This document shows, one piece after another, positions 1 through 7,163 of a stretch of DNA of 7,297 nt. The number at the start of each line of letters is the position of its first letter. The stretch's first letter is position 1. Location of the stretch: the NCBI GenBank assembly GCA_019752915.1, contig JAIELO010000330.1, positions 1 through 7,297 on the forward strand. The letters run 5' to 3'. The DNA comes from Burkholderiaceae bacterium. Lineage in GTDB: Bacteria > Pseudomonadota > Gammaproteobacteria > Burkholderiales > Burkholderiaceae_D. The notes under the pieces are model-generated. The model saw only the letters and a list, made by a program, of their open reading frames with translations. It was not told where the DNA came from and did no database searches. The translations under genes and the position numbers were made by a program.

Positions 1-2439
1 CAGACCAGCATCCGGCCAGCGCAATGCTTTCGCCGCCTTGAAGTACACCACGCTACGCGATGCTGCTTCGCCAGCCACCTGCAGCTCGAACAGCGCCACC
101 GTGCTGGCCGGATCGGCCTCGCCCAGCAGACTGGCATCGCTATATTCGGCCCAGCGCTGCGCCGATAGTGGCGCCAGTTCAACCTGCTGGCGTTCCTCGC
201 GCAGCAGCTTGCCATCCAGCGTCAGCACGCGCAGATGCAGTTCCCCGTGCAGCGCCGTGGTGCGATCGTTGAGCAGCGTGATACGGCTAAGCGGCGTACT
301 CCCTGATGCATCGCGTAACGCCGCCACGGCCACCGGCGCATAGAAGCGCCGCGCGTGGAACTGCAGCGCCTTCCAGCGGCCGAACCAGTCGACGCTGGAC
401 CACGATGCGCCCGGCCAGACATCATTGAGCTGCCAGTACAGCGACCCCATGGTGTAGGGCCGGCTGGCGCGGTGATGGGTGGCCGCCAGTGCAATGCCTT
501 CCGCCTGGGCCACCTGACTCAGATAGACAAAGTCGGCAAAGCCCTGCGGTGTACCGAATTCATCGTCGACATATTTGAGCAAGCGCTGATTTCCCTTACC
601 GGCCATGAATTTCTGATGCGCCTCGATGACCGGCGTCTGCATGCCCTGCTGCGCGCGCGGCGCAAATGCGTCGATGGTGCGCTGAACCGGCCATGCCTGC
701 AGGCCGTATTCGGACATGAAGCGCGGCGTAATCTGCAGATACTGCGACACCGGATGGGCGGGATTTCCCCACACTTCCCAGTAGTGCATATCACCACTGG
801 CCACCGTATTGGCCACCTCGGCCAGATCGTCGCCGGGCGAACTGGCCCAGTAGGCGACGCCGCCGCCCTCTTCCGCCACCACTTTGCGCAGGTCAGTGCC
901 GAACAGCTGCACGTAGCCATCCCACACCCGGCTGGCAAACGCCGGGGCGGCCTGCATCATGGCCTTGCCGGGGCCCCAGTACTTCCAGGCGATTTCTTCC
1001 TCGTTATTCCCGCACCACAGCGCCAGACTCGGATGGTTGCGCAGACGTCGCACGTTATCGCGCGCTTCCGCAATCACGTTGCGGCGAAAGGCCTCGTCAT
1101 AGGCAGGCTGCATGCCGCCGCCAAACATGAAGTCCTGCCAGACCAGCAGGCCCAGTTCATCGGCCAGATCGAAAAAATCATCACTCTCGTAATAGCCGCC
1201 ACCCCAGCTACGCAGAAAGTTCATATTCGCGTCGCGCGCCGATTCCAGTACCCGCCGCAATTGCGCTTTGCCGACGCGCGGGCGGAACATGTCGAACGGG
1301 ATGGTATTGGCGCCTTTGGCAAACACGGGAATGCCATTGACCTCGAAATAGAAGCTCTGTCCCTGCACATCGCGATCGCGGCGCAGCACCAGACTACGCA
1401 AGCCGGTTCGGGCACCACGGCTGGCAATCACGGCCTGATTCTGCAGCACTTCCAGCTCGTAGTGATACAGCGCCTGTGCCCCATAGCCATTCGGGAACCA
1501 GCGCTGTGGGCGCTCCACATGCAGCGCCAATTCGATGCGATTAGTGCCCGGCCGCACGCTGGCGTGCTGCTGCACGGCCAGCACCCGCTTGCCATCGGGC
1601 GCGGTCTGCCATACCCGCAGTGCGAACTCACCGGCGGCCACGGCGTCGATGGTCGCCACCGCAGCCAGTTCGGCGCGCTCGGCATCCACATGATCCTGCC
1701 GCAGTTGCAGATCGTCGATGCGCAGCACATCCCAGCTTTCCAGTTGTACCGCATCCCAGATCCCGGCCGTCACATAACGTGGCCCCCAGTCCCATCCATA
1801 GTGATAGCCCGGTTTGCGGGCGAAATTGCCGGTCATCGCATCGGCCGGTTCATCACCATACGGCGACGGATAATTCCCCGCCAGCTTGTGCGGCATCGCC
1901 GCCACCTTGGGCAGTAGTGTGGCAATCGGCGAGCGCAGCACGATGCGCAGGTCGTTATTACGGGCACGCAAACGCCCCTGAACCGGCACTCGCCAGGTGC
2001 GGAAGGCGTTATCCGCATCGAGCAGCTTGACGCCATTCAGCCAGACTTCGGCAAAGGTATCGAGACCGTGAAAAACCAGTTCGCTACGGCTGCGCGCACG
2101 CACTGCCGACGAAGCATCGAAGCGGCTGCGGTACTCCCAGTCGGCCAGCCCGATCCACTGCAGTCCCGCTTCCGGTGCCCCCACATAGGGATCGGGGATC
2201 AGCTTGTGGGCAAACAGGTCGGTGTGCACAGTCCCCGGCACGCTAGCTTTGCGCCAGCGTGCCGCTTCCGGATGGGCGATTGCCTGCGCACTGCCGGGCA
2301 GCAGGCGGAATTGCCAGCCCTGCGCCAGCGACTGCTCGTTGAAGGAGATGCTGGTAGCGCTAGCACCGCTCAGTGAAACAAGCAGCAGCACTATCACTGC
2401 CATGGCGCGGCAGGCGCGCGGAAAAAAGATGTGGTTCAT
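1..2439 (-). CDS. Secreted GH2 beta-mannosidase, 3' end cut off by the window
   Basis: Seen: an unbroken minus-strand frame of 813 codons from an ATG at 2439 to base 1, with no stop. A Sec signal peptide is clear (MNHIFFPRACRAM, then a VIVLLLVSLSG core, probable cleavage after A28 in GASA); there is no lipobox cysteine, so a soluble periplasmic or exported enzyme is expected. The order fits GH2: a jelly-roll sugar-binding domain (about 35-210), an Ig-like domain (about 220-350), and a TIM barrel (about 360-690) opening with NGIPVFAKGANTIPFD. A C-terminal beta domain follows and is incomplete. Catalytic residues: acid/base E480 in LWCGNNE and nucleophile E577 in RFMSEYGLQ. The YGWDWGPR block (W216, D217) is the mannose-binding signature that separates beta-mannosidases from GH2 galactosidases and glucuronidases. 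Family members are usually about 830-890 residues, so only the last few tens are probably missing. Expected role: removal of non-reducing beta-1,4-mannose from manno-oligosaccharides or the N-glycan core. Its ATG overlaps the halogenase stop. Confidence 0.93.
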   Translation of the reverse strand, partial: MNHIFFPRACRAMAVIVLLLVSLSGASATSISFNEQSLAQGWQFRLLPGSAQAIAHPEAARWRKASVPGTVHTDLFAHKLIPDPYVGAPEAGLQWIGLADWEYRSRFDASSAVRARSRSELVFHGLDTFAEVWLNGVKLLDADNAFRTWRVPVQGRLRARNNDLRIVLRSPIATLLPKVAAMPHKLAGNYPSPYGDEPADAMTGNFARKPGYHYGWDWGPRYVTAGIWDAVQLESWDVLRIDDLQLRQDHVDAERAELAAVATIDAVAAGEFALRVWQTAPDGKRVLAVQQHASVRPGTNRIELALHVERPQRWFPNGYGAQALYHYELEVLQNQAVIASRGARTGLRSLVLRRDRDVQGQSFYFEVNGIPVFAKGANTIPFDMFRPRVGKAQLRRVLESARDANMNFLRSWGGGYYESDDFFDLADELGLLVWQDFMFGGGMQPAYDEAFRRNVIAEARDNVRRLRNHPSLALWCGNNEEEIAWKYWGPGKAMMQAAPAFASRVWDGYVQLFGTDLRKVVAEEGGGVAYWASSPGDDLAEVANTVASGDMHYWEVWGNPAHPVSQYLQITPRFMSEYGLQAWPVQRTIDAFAPRAQQGMQTPVIEAHQKFMAGKGNQRLLKYVDDEFGTPQGFADFVYLSQVAQAEGIALAATHHRASRPYTMGSLYWQLNDVWPGASWSSVDWFGRWKALQFHARRFYAPVAVAALRDASGSTPLSRITLLNDRTTALHGELHLRVLTLDGKLLREERQQVELAPLSAQRWAEYSDASLLGEADPASTVALFELQVAGEAASRSVVYFKAAKALRWPDAGL
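2436..2439 (-). other. ATGA stop/start overlap, halogenase to mannosidase
   Basis: Read on the minus strand, the last A of the halogenase Ala codon and its TGA stop form ATGA, whose ATG opens the mannosidase frame. A GGAAGG stretch lies about 10 bases upstream of that ATG inside the halogenase coding sequence and an AGG lies closer. This 4-base overlap is the usual sign of translational coupling by a terminating ribosome. It ties the two genes into one transcript. Confidence 0.88.
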
Positions 2440-3956
2440 GCGGCCTGCGCCTTCCAGTAACGTTCCAGCCACTCGTCATGGGTCGGCATCGCGGCAACCG
2501 CGTGCGACAGCATGCCGCGCATACTTTCCACCAGTTCGGCCAGTTTCTGCTCCGGCATCTCGTCAACAATCGGGTGATAGCCGCGCGGGACGATGCCCTG
2601 CCCCAGCATGACCTGCACCCAGCTAGGCAGCGCAAAAAAGTCCTCGCCGTGACGGAAGTAGCGCCCATCGTTGCGGAACAACTCCAGCGCCGTGTGCAGG
2701 CTCTCCGGAATCGCCATGGTGCGGCAATAATCCCAGAATGGTGTGTCATGACGCTCGGTAGCGTGGTAATGCAGGATCAGGAAATCGCGCACCCGCTCGT
2801 ATTCAAACGCTGTCTCGCGGTTGTATTGATTACTGAGCAGCGGATTGAAATCACGATTCGGGAACAGGCTAAGCAGACGGGTAATGCCCGATTGCGCCAG
2901 ATAGATGCTGGTCGACTCGAGCGGCTCGAGAAAGCCGCTGGCCAGTCCCAGCGAAACTACGTTGCGGTTCCAGCTTTGCTTGCGCATGCCGGTAGTAAAG
3001 CGCAGCAAACGCGGTTCGGCCAATGGTGCACCATCGAGATTATCCAGCAGCGTCGCTACCGCTTCATCATCACTCATATAGCTGCTGGCATACACATGGC
3101 CGTTACCGGTGCGATGCTGCAGCGGAATGCGCCATTGCCAGCCAGCGCGGCGCGCCGTCGAGCGTGTGTAGGGTGTAATCGGCTGCACACTCTCGCACGG
3201 CACTGCTACTGCGCGATCACACGGCAGCCAGTGCGACCAGTCGACGTAACCGGTCTTGAGGGTTTCTTCGATCAGCAGGCCACGGAAGCCCGAGCAATCG
3301 ATGAACAGCTCACCATCGACCACCTGCCCGCTTTCCAGCGTAACAGACGTGATGAAGCCATCTTCGGCACGCTGCTGCACACTGACGATTTTTCCCTCGA
3401 TGCGCTGCACGCCGCGCTGCTCCGCCACTTCACGCAGATAGCGTGCATACAGGCTGGCGTCGAAATGATAGGCGTAAGCGATATCGGCCAGTGGTGTGCC
3501 GGGTGACGCATTGCGGTCGCCAGTACAGAATTTTCCTTGCGGCGCCATCACCGTCTGCGCTGAATAGTCGCCGATCGGACCAGCTTTCCCGGCCAAATAT
3601 TGCTTGAGCCAGAACTGGTGAAATGGCAGCGGCCCGAGCGAACGCCCGATCGCGCCAAAGCCGTGAATATAGCTGTCACCGATGCGACCCCAGTCATTAA
3701 ACTGGATACCGAGTTTGACAGTGCCCTGCGTGCGGCGCACAAATTCGGCTTCGTCCAGTCCTAGCCACTGGCCATTGAACTGGCGAATATGCGGCACACT
3801 GGCTTCGCCCACGCCGACGATGCCGATTTCCTCGGACTCGATCAGCCGCACGGTGGCGCCTTTACCCAGATAAGTAGTCAATGCAGCAGCGGCCATCCAG
3901 CCTGCGCTGCCGCCTCCGACCACGGTGATGGTGGAAATGCGTGCTTGCTTCGTCAT
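2436..3956 (-). CDS. Flavin-dependent halogenase, tryptophan-halogenase family
   Basis: A 506-residue protein, close to the 500-540 usual for the family (PrnA, RebH; Pfam Trp_halogenase). Seen, numbered from the ATG at 3956: the FAD-binding GxGxxG at 14-19 (GGGSAGWMAA), GVGEASVPHIRQF at 48-60, a catalytic-type lysine K81 in GTVKLGIQF (equivalent to PrnA K79), the diagnostic WxWxIP as WQWRIP at 273-278, and E347 in FLEPLESTSI (equivalent to PrnA E346). All parts needed to form HOCl or HOBr from FADH2, O2 and halide and pass it to a substrate therefore appear present. No signal peptide is visible, so a cytoplasmic location is expected. Such enzymes need FADH2 from a separate flavin reductase, and none lies in the window. 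The tandem-tyrosine segment that binds free tryptophan in PrnA-type enzymes is not recognisable near residues 438-456, so another substrate is likely; related enzymes from Brevundimonas (BrvH) and Xanthomonas act on indole in vitro. The frame extends to a TTG at 3968, but the ATG at 3956 directly precedes the TKQARISTI beta strand and is preferred. Upstream bases give only a weak ribosome site (GGGCGG). Confidence 0.94.
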   Translation of the reverse strand: MTKQARISTITVVGGGSAGWMAAAALTTYLGKGATVRLIESEEIGIVGVGEASVPHIRQFNGQWLGLDEAEFVRRTQGTVKLGIQFNDWGRIGDSYIHGFGAIGRSLGPLPFHQFWLKQYLAGKAGPIGDYSAQTVMAPQGKFCTGDRNASPGTPLADIAYAYHFDASLYARYLREVAEQRGVQRIEGKIVSVQQRAEDGFITSVTLESGQVVDGELFIDCSGFRGLLIEETLKTGYVDWSHWLPCDRAVAVPCESVQPITPYTRSTARRAGWQWRIPLQHRTGNGHVYASSYMSDDEAVATLLDNLDGAPLAEPRLLRFTTGMRKQSWNRNVVSLGLASGFLEPLESTSIYLAQSGITRLLSLFPNRDFNPLLSNQYNRETAFEYERVRDFLILHYHATERHDTPFWDYCRTMAIPESLHTALELFRNDGRYFRHGEDFFALPSWVQVMLGQGIVPRGYHPIVDEMPEQKLAELVESMRGMLSHAVAAMPTHDEWLERYWKAQAA

Positions 3957-3975
3957 AGTGCCGCCCAAACGAGAA

Positions 3976-4004
3976 GGCAGTCACCAGCAAAGCTGGCAAC
4001 TGCC
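3976..4004 (-). other. 13-bp intergenic RNA hairpin with tandem G-U pairs
   Basis: In RNA read from the minus strand, GGCAGU-UG-CCAGC folds back on GCUGG-UG-ACUGCC around a UUU loop. Eleven pairs are Watson-Crick and the central UG/UG gives two adjacent wobble pairs, so the stem is continuous. In the opposite strand the same positions are CA/CA and would not pair. The structure therefore favours function in the transcript of these genes. It begins 4 bases after the U-run of the preceding terminator-like hairpin and ends 19 bases before the halogenase ATG. It lacks a U-tract, so it is probably not a terminator itself. A 3' mRNA-stabilising element, an RNase III or processing site, or a leader structure limiting halogenase translation are possible. 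Confidence 0.7.
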
Positions 4005-4007
4005 GGG

Positions 4008-4036
4008 AAAACTCCCCGCCCGGCGGAGCGGGGAGT
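4008..4036 (-). terminator. Intrinsic terminator or attenuator after the receptor gene
   Basis: Eleven bases past the receptor stop codon, the minus strand reads ACTCCCCGC, an 8-base loop, then GCGGGGAGT followed by TTTT sharing its first T with the stem. The 9-bp GC-rich stem is perfect. The U-run is short (four) and is followed by CCCGG, so termination is probably partial. That fits a receptor made in large amounts while some transcription continues into the halogenase and mannosidase genes. Confidence 0.7.
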
Positions 4037-4047
4037 CGGGGGAGGTT

Positions 4048-7000
4048 TTAGAACTTGTAGCTCAGACCAGCGTAAGCCACACGACCCGTGTAGTTGTTAC
4101 CGTAGAAGCGATCCTGGGTATCGTTACCCAGATGCGAACGGGTTTCCTGACGGGTCAGGTTCAACACGGAGGCGGTCAGACTCAGTTGCTTGCTGAAGTT
4201 GTAGGACGCATTCAGATCCACCTGGCTGTACGGATCGGAATACACATTCAAGCCATTGATCAGGCCACCCACCACTTCACCGCGACGGTTGTACGAAGCA
4301 CGCACCATGTACTGGTCGGTGCCATAGAACACCGTCAGATTGGTCTGGTTACGGGCGCTGCCGACCAGTGGCGAAGTACCGATCTGCTTACCATCGGCCA
4401 GCGTAATCGCTGCCTGATTGGTCTTGTTGTAGGTGTAGTTGAACTGGAAGCCCAGACCGGAATCGAGGGTATGCTGGGCATACAGTTCGACACCTTGCGA
4501 GACCGCGTTACGACCACCGGCACTGGTGGCGTAGTTCTGCACCGTGACGGTATTGCCGCCCACCGTCATTGGCATACTCAGTACCACCGGCACCGCGAAG
4601 TTGCTCACGTTTTTGCGGAACAGACCCGTACCCAGTACCGAACCACGCTGGAAGTACCACTCCAGACCCAGATCGAACTGGGTAGCTTTGTATGGTTCCA
4701 GCGCTTTGTTACTACCTTCGCCGAACCAGCCCTGCTGGTCGCCACCACCGATCAGACGACGATCATTGACGTATTCCTGGCTGTAGTTCTGCAGGCCACC
4801 CGGAGAAGCGATATCGCCATAGCCGGGACGGGACACCACTTTCGACGAGGCGGCACGCAACAGCAACTGGTCGCTCAGGTCATACGCCAGATTGAAGCTT
4901 GGCAGTACATCGGTGTAGCTGCGATCGAGCGAGCTGACCACGAACGACGAGGTGTGCGCGATACTGTCTGGCAGCGTAGTGAAGCCGCTGACGCAACCGG
5001 AACCGGCCGGCGCACCGGTCGCTGGCAGACCACCAGCACGACATGGGGCGGCAGTTCCATTGGCGCCGTTATAGAAGTAGTCGTTGTAGTTATCCACGCG
5101 GTCGGTCGAATCGGCGTGCTGGCGGGTACGCACCACGCGCAGGCCCACGTTACCGCGCAAGCGATCCGTCTTGACATTCGCCTGCAGATACATCGAGGTG
5201 ATTTTCTCGCCCACGTTGTAGACGAAGTTATCTTCGTTACGGGTCTGCATCGCGCCATAGGTCTGGTTCAGGTTCGCGATATAGGCCGGGAAGTTAATCG
5301 CCGGGAAAGCACTGGCACTGATACCACCGGTCAGATTACCCAGCGACTCGGGGTACAGGAAGCCGGACTGGAAGCGCGAAGCCGTCGAGTCGCAACCTGC
5401 CTGATAGCGGTTGTCGTAGTTGCTGGCATCTTTGCCTTTGCAGGCCCAGTAGTTATTGCCGGTGCTGCGATGCGTACCACCATCACGGTATTTCGCGCCG
5501 AACTGCAGCGAATCGAGCCAGTTGGTGTCGGTGTGCCAGGTGAAATCACCTTGCGCATATTTCTGCTCGGTGCTGTTGCGAGTCCACGACGACGAGGTCG
5601 AACCCAGATCGATTTCGCCAATGCCCTTCTGCAGATTGGCCATCAACTCTGGCGAGAAGGTCATGGTCGGCGTGCCATTAACATTCCATGCAGTGGCATA
5701 GTTACCCAGCGTCCAGCTGCCATCGGCGTTCTGTACGCGAGGTTTGATCGGCATGGTGAATTGCATCGACGGACCACCGCTAGCCCAGGTGCGACCCAGC
5801 TTGAACTGCGCATCGAGCGACTGGCCGTGCCAGTCCGCTTCGATATCGGCGGTCTGCGACAGCGACTTCTCCTGATTGTAGCTACCGGTAATCTGCGGGG
5901 TCGGAATGGTGCAATCATCAGGGCCGAAACCACCGGTGTTTTTATAACCGGCTGCTGCCGCGGCATCACCACTGCAGTAGTATTTCTTGCCTGCGTGCGC
6001 GCTGTACTGTGCGCCCGTGACGATGGTGCCGCTGCGATCGAAGGTCAGACCATCGAGCATCCGGCCACCGGGCCAGTTACCGTCGCCGTCATAACGGGCC
6101 AGATTCCACTCCGGTACTTTCAGCGTATTGGTCTGGGAATCCTGCGACAGATCGAAGCGGAAGTAGTTACCGGTCAGGGTCAGGTTACGCATCGGCTTCA
6201 ATTGCATGGTCAACTGACCGCCCTTGCGCTCGCGCTCCTCGTTCTTCACGTTCAGATTGACGGAAGTGGGCATCATGAAATTGGAGTAGTACTTACCACT
6301 CTGGTCGTAGAAGCCCGACTGTCCCCACCAGCGCGAATTCAGGCCCGATGGTTTGCCATTAACGTCGGTAGCCGGATGGGCTTTGTAGTCATCGGCATAC
6401 CACTGCCAGTTTTCCGTGCTGGCACCCATGGTGCGGGTGGTGCGTTTCTGCTGCGTGTAGCCAGCCAGAATACCGAAGGTGTTGGCTTCATCGTGCCACG
6501 CATACTGGCCGGAGAACTGGCCGTCGGTTTTCTTGGTGGTGTCGGCCCAGGTGCCTTCGGCGGACACGAAACCGCTACCCGACTTCACCTCGAGTGGACG
6601 ACGGGTATGCAGAATCACCGTGCCGCCGATACCGCCTTCGTCGATGCGTGCTTCCGGAGTTTTATACAACTCGGCGCTGGACAGCATATTCGACGGCATC
6701 AGCATGTAGTTGAACGAGCGGGTCGGATCACCGTTCGATTCGGCCGTGGCGATGTAGTTACCGTTCAACTGGGTCAGCGTCAGTTCCGACGACAGACCGC
6801 GCACGCTGACGTTTTTACCTTCACCGCCGTCGCGGTTGACGATCACGCCCGGCACGCGCTGCAGCGCGTCGGCCACGTTCTTGTCGGGGAACTTGCCCAC
6901 GTCTTCCGCCGTAATGACTTCGACGATGGCGTTGGCGGCGCGTTTCTGATCCAGGCTTTGTTCGATCGCGTAACGGTAACCGGTAACGACCACGGTGGCC

Positions 7001-7152
7001 GGTGCAGCGGCATCGGCTTTGCTATCGGCCGGTTTGCCGGCCGTTTGTGCATGTGCGCTCGACAGCGCTACCAGCGCGGTCGCCACAGCCAGTGCGAGCG
7101 GTTTCACGGCGCTACGTGGCTGCCGCTGTGCGAGATGGGTACTGAACATCAT
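4048..7152 (-). CDS. TonB-dependent outer-membrane receptor, Xanthomonas/Caulobacter type
   Basis: A 1034-residue receptor with a Sec signal peptide (hydrophobic KPLALAVATALVALSSA, probable cleavage after A35 in AHA-QT). A short linker rich in Ala, Lys and Asp leads to a TonB box-like TVVVTG at 53-58. The plug follows (about 60-185): KFPDKNVADALQRVPGV at 87-103, DGGEGKNVSVRGL at 108-120, LTQLNGNY at 126-133 and GGIGGTVILHTRRPLEV at its end. The rest is a beta barrel with many alternating aromatic strands, ending in GLSYKF with the terminal Phe expected for outer-membrane insertion. There is no extra N-terminal signalling (STN) domain, so it should be a transporter and not a sigma-regulator-coupled sensor. 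The plug matches the TIGR01782-like clade whose known members often sit in carbohydrate-utilisation loci. The two downstream genes suggest an oligosaccharide containing beta-mannose, but the substrate cannot be read from the sequence. Three close cysteine pairs (C393/C414, C571/C587, C704/C720) lie in likely loops. The start is chosen at the first of two adjacent ATGs because AGGAG lies 6 bases before it; the second would be spaced 9. Confidence 0.95.
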   Translation of the reverse strand: MMFSTHLAQRQPRSAVKPLALAVATALVALSSAHAQTAGKPADSKADAAAPATVVVTGYRYAIEQSLDQKRAANAIVEVITAEDVGKFPDKNVADALQRVPGVIVNRDGGEGKNVSVRGLSSELTLTQLNGNYIATAESNGDPTRSFNYMLMPSNMLSSAELYKTPEARIDEGGIGGTVILHTRRPLEVKSGSGFVSAEGTWADTTKKTDGQFSGQYAWHDEANTFGILAGYTQQKRTTRTMGASTENWQWYADDYKAHPATDVNGKPSGLNSRWWGQSGFYDQSGKYYSNFMMPTSVNLNVKNEERERKGGQLTMQLKPMRNLTLTGNYFRFDLSQDSQTNTLKVPEWNLARYDGDGNWPGGRMLDGLTFDRSGTIVTGAQYSAHAGKKYYCSGDAAAAAGYKNTGGFGPDDCTIPTPQITGSYNQEKSLSQTADIEADWHGQSLDAQFKLGRTWASGGPSMQFTMPIKPRVQNADGSWTLGNYATAWNVNGTPTMTFSPELMANLQKGIGEIDLGSTSSSWTRNSTEQKYAQGDFTWHTDTNWLDSLQFGAKYRDGGTHRSTGNNYWACKGKDASNYDNRYQAGCDSTASRFQSGFLYPESLGNLTGGISASAFPAINFPAYIANLNQTYGAMQTRNEDNFVYNVGEKITSMYLQANVKTDRLRGNVGLRVVRTRQHADSTDRVDNYNDYFYNGANGTAAPCRAGGLPATGAPAGSGCVSGFTTLPDSIAHTSSFVVSSLDRSYTDVLPSFNLAYDLSDQLLLRAASSKVVSRPGYGDIASPGGLQNYSQEYVNDRRLIGGGDQQGWFGEGSNKALEPYKATQFDLGLEWYFQRGSVLGTGLFRKNVSNFAVPVVLSMPMTVGGNTVTVQNYATSAGGRNAVSQGVELYAQHTLDSGLGFQFNYTYNKTNQAAITLADGKQIGTSPLVGSARNQTNLTVFYGTDQYMVRASYNRRGEVVGGLINGLNVYSDPYSQVDLNASYNFSKQLSLTASVLNLTRQETRSHLGNDTQDRFYGNNYTGRVAYAGLSYKF

Positions 7153-7158
7153 GTAGAT

Positions 7159-7163
7159 CTCCT
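7159..7163 (-). promoter_or_regulatory. Shine-Dalgarno site of the receptor gene
   Basis: The minus strand reads AGGAG, then six bases, then ATG at 7152. This is a near-ideal ribosome binding site, much stronger than those of the two downstream genes, and it fixes the receptor start. Confidence 0.88.

Noticed and set aside
355..1917. Plus-strand open frame of 520 codons
   Set aside because: It is antisense to the GH2 mannosidase, whose catalytic motifs are intact over the same bases; the plus-strand product is rich in His, Arg and Ala with no family signature.
1..2439. Possibility that the mannosidase is a broken gene because no stop is seen
   Set aside because: The frame is continuous for 813 codons with both catalytic glutamates and the C-terminal beta region under way; the end is simply cut by the window edge.
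1..2439. GH2 beta-galactosidase or beta-glucuronidase as the identity of the hydrolase
   Set aside because: The YGWDWGPR block and the WCGNNE acid/base motif are those of the mannosidase branch of GH2.
2373..3506. Plus-strand open frame of 377 codons
   Set aside because: It is antisense to the halogenase and the start of the mannosidase, and carries no recognisable motif.
3957..3968. TTG start four codons upstream of the halogenase ATG
   Set aside because: The extra residues (M-G-G-T) add nothing conserved, and the ATG at 3956 gives the normal short N-terminus before the FAD-binding strand.
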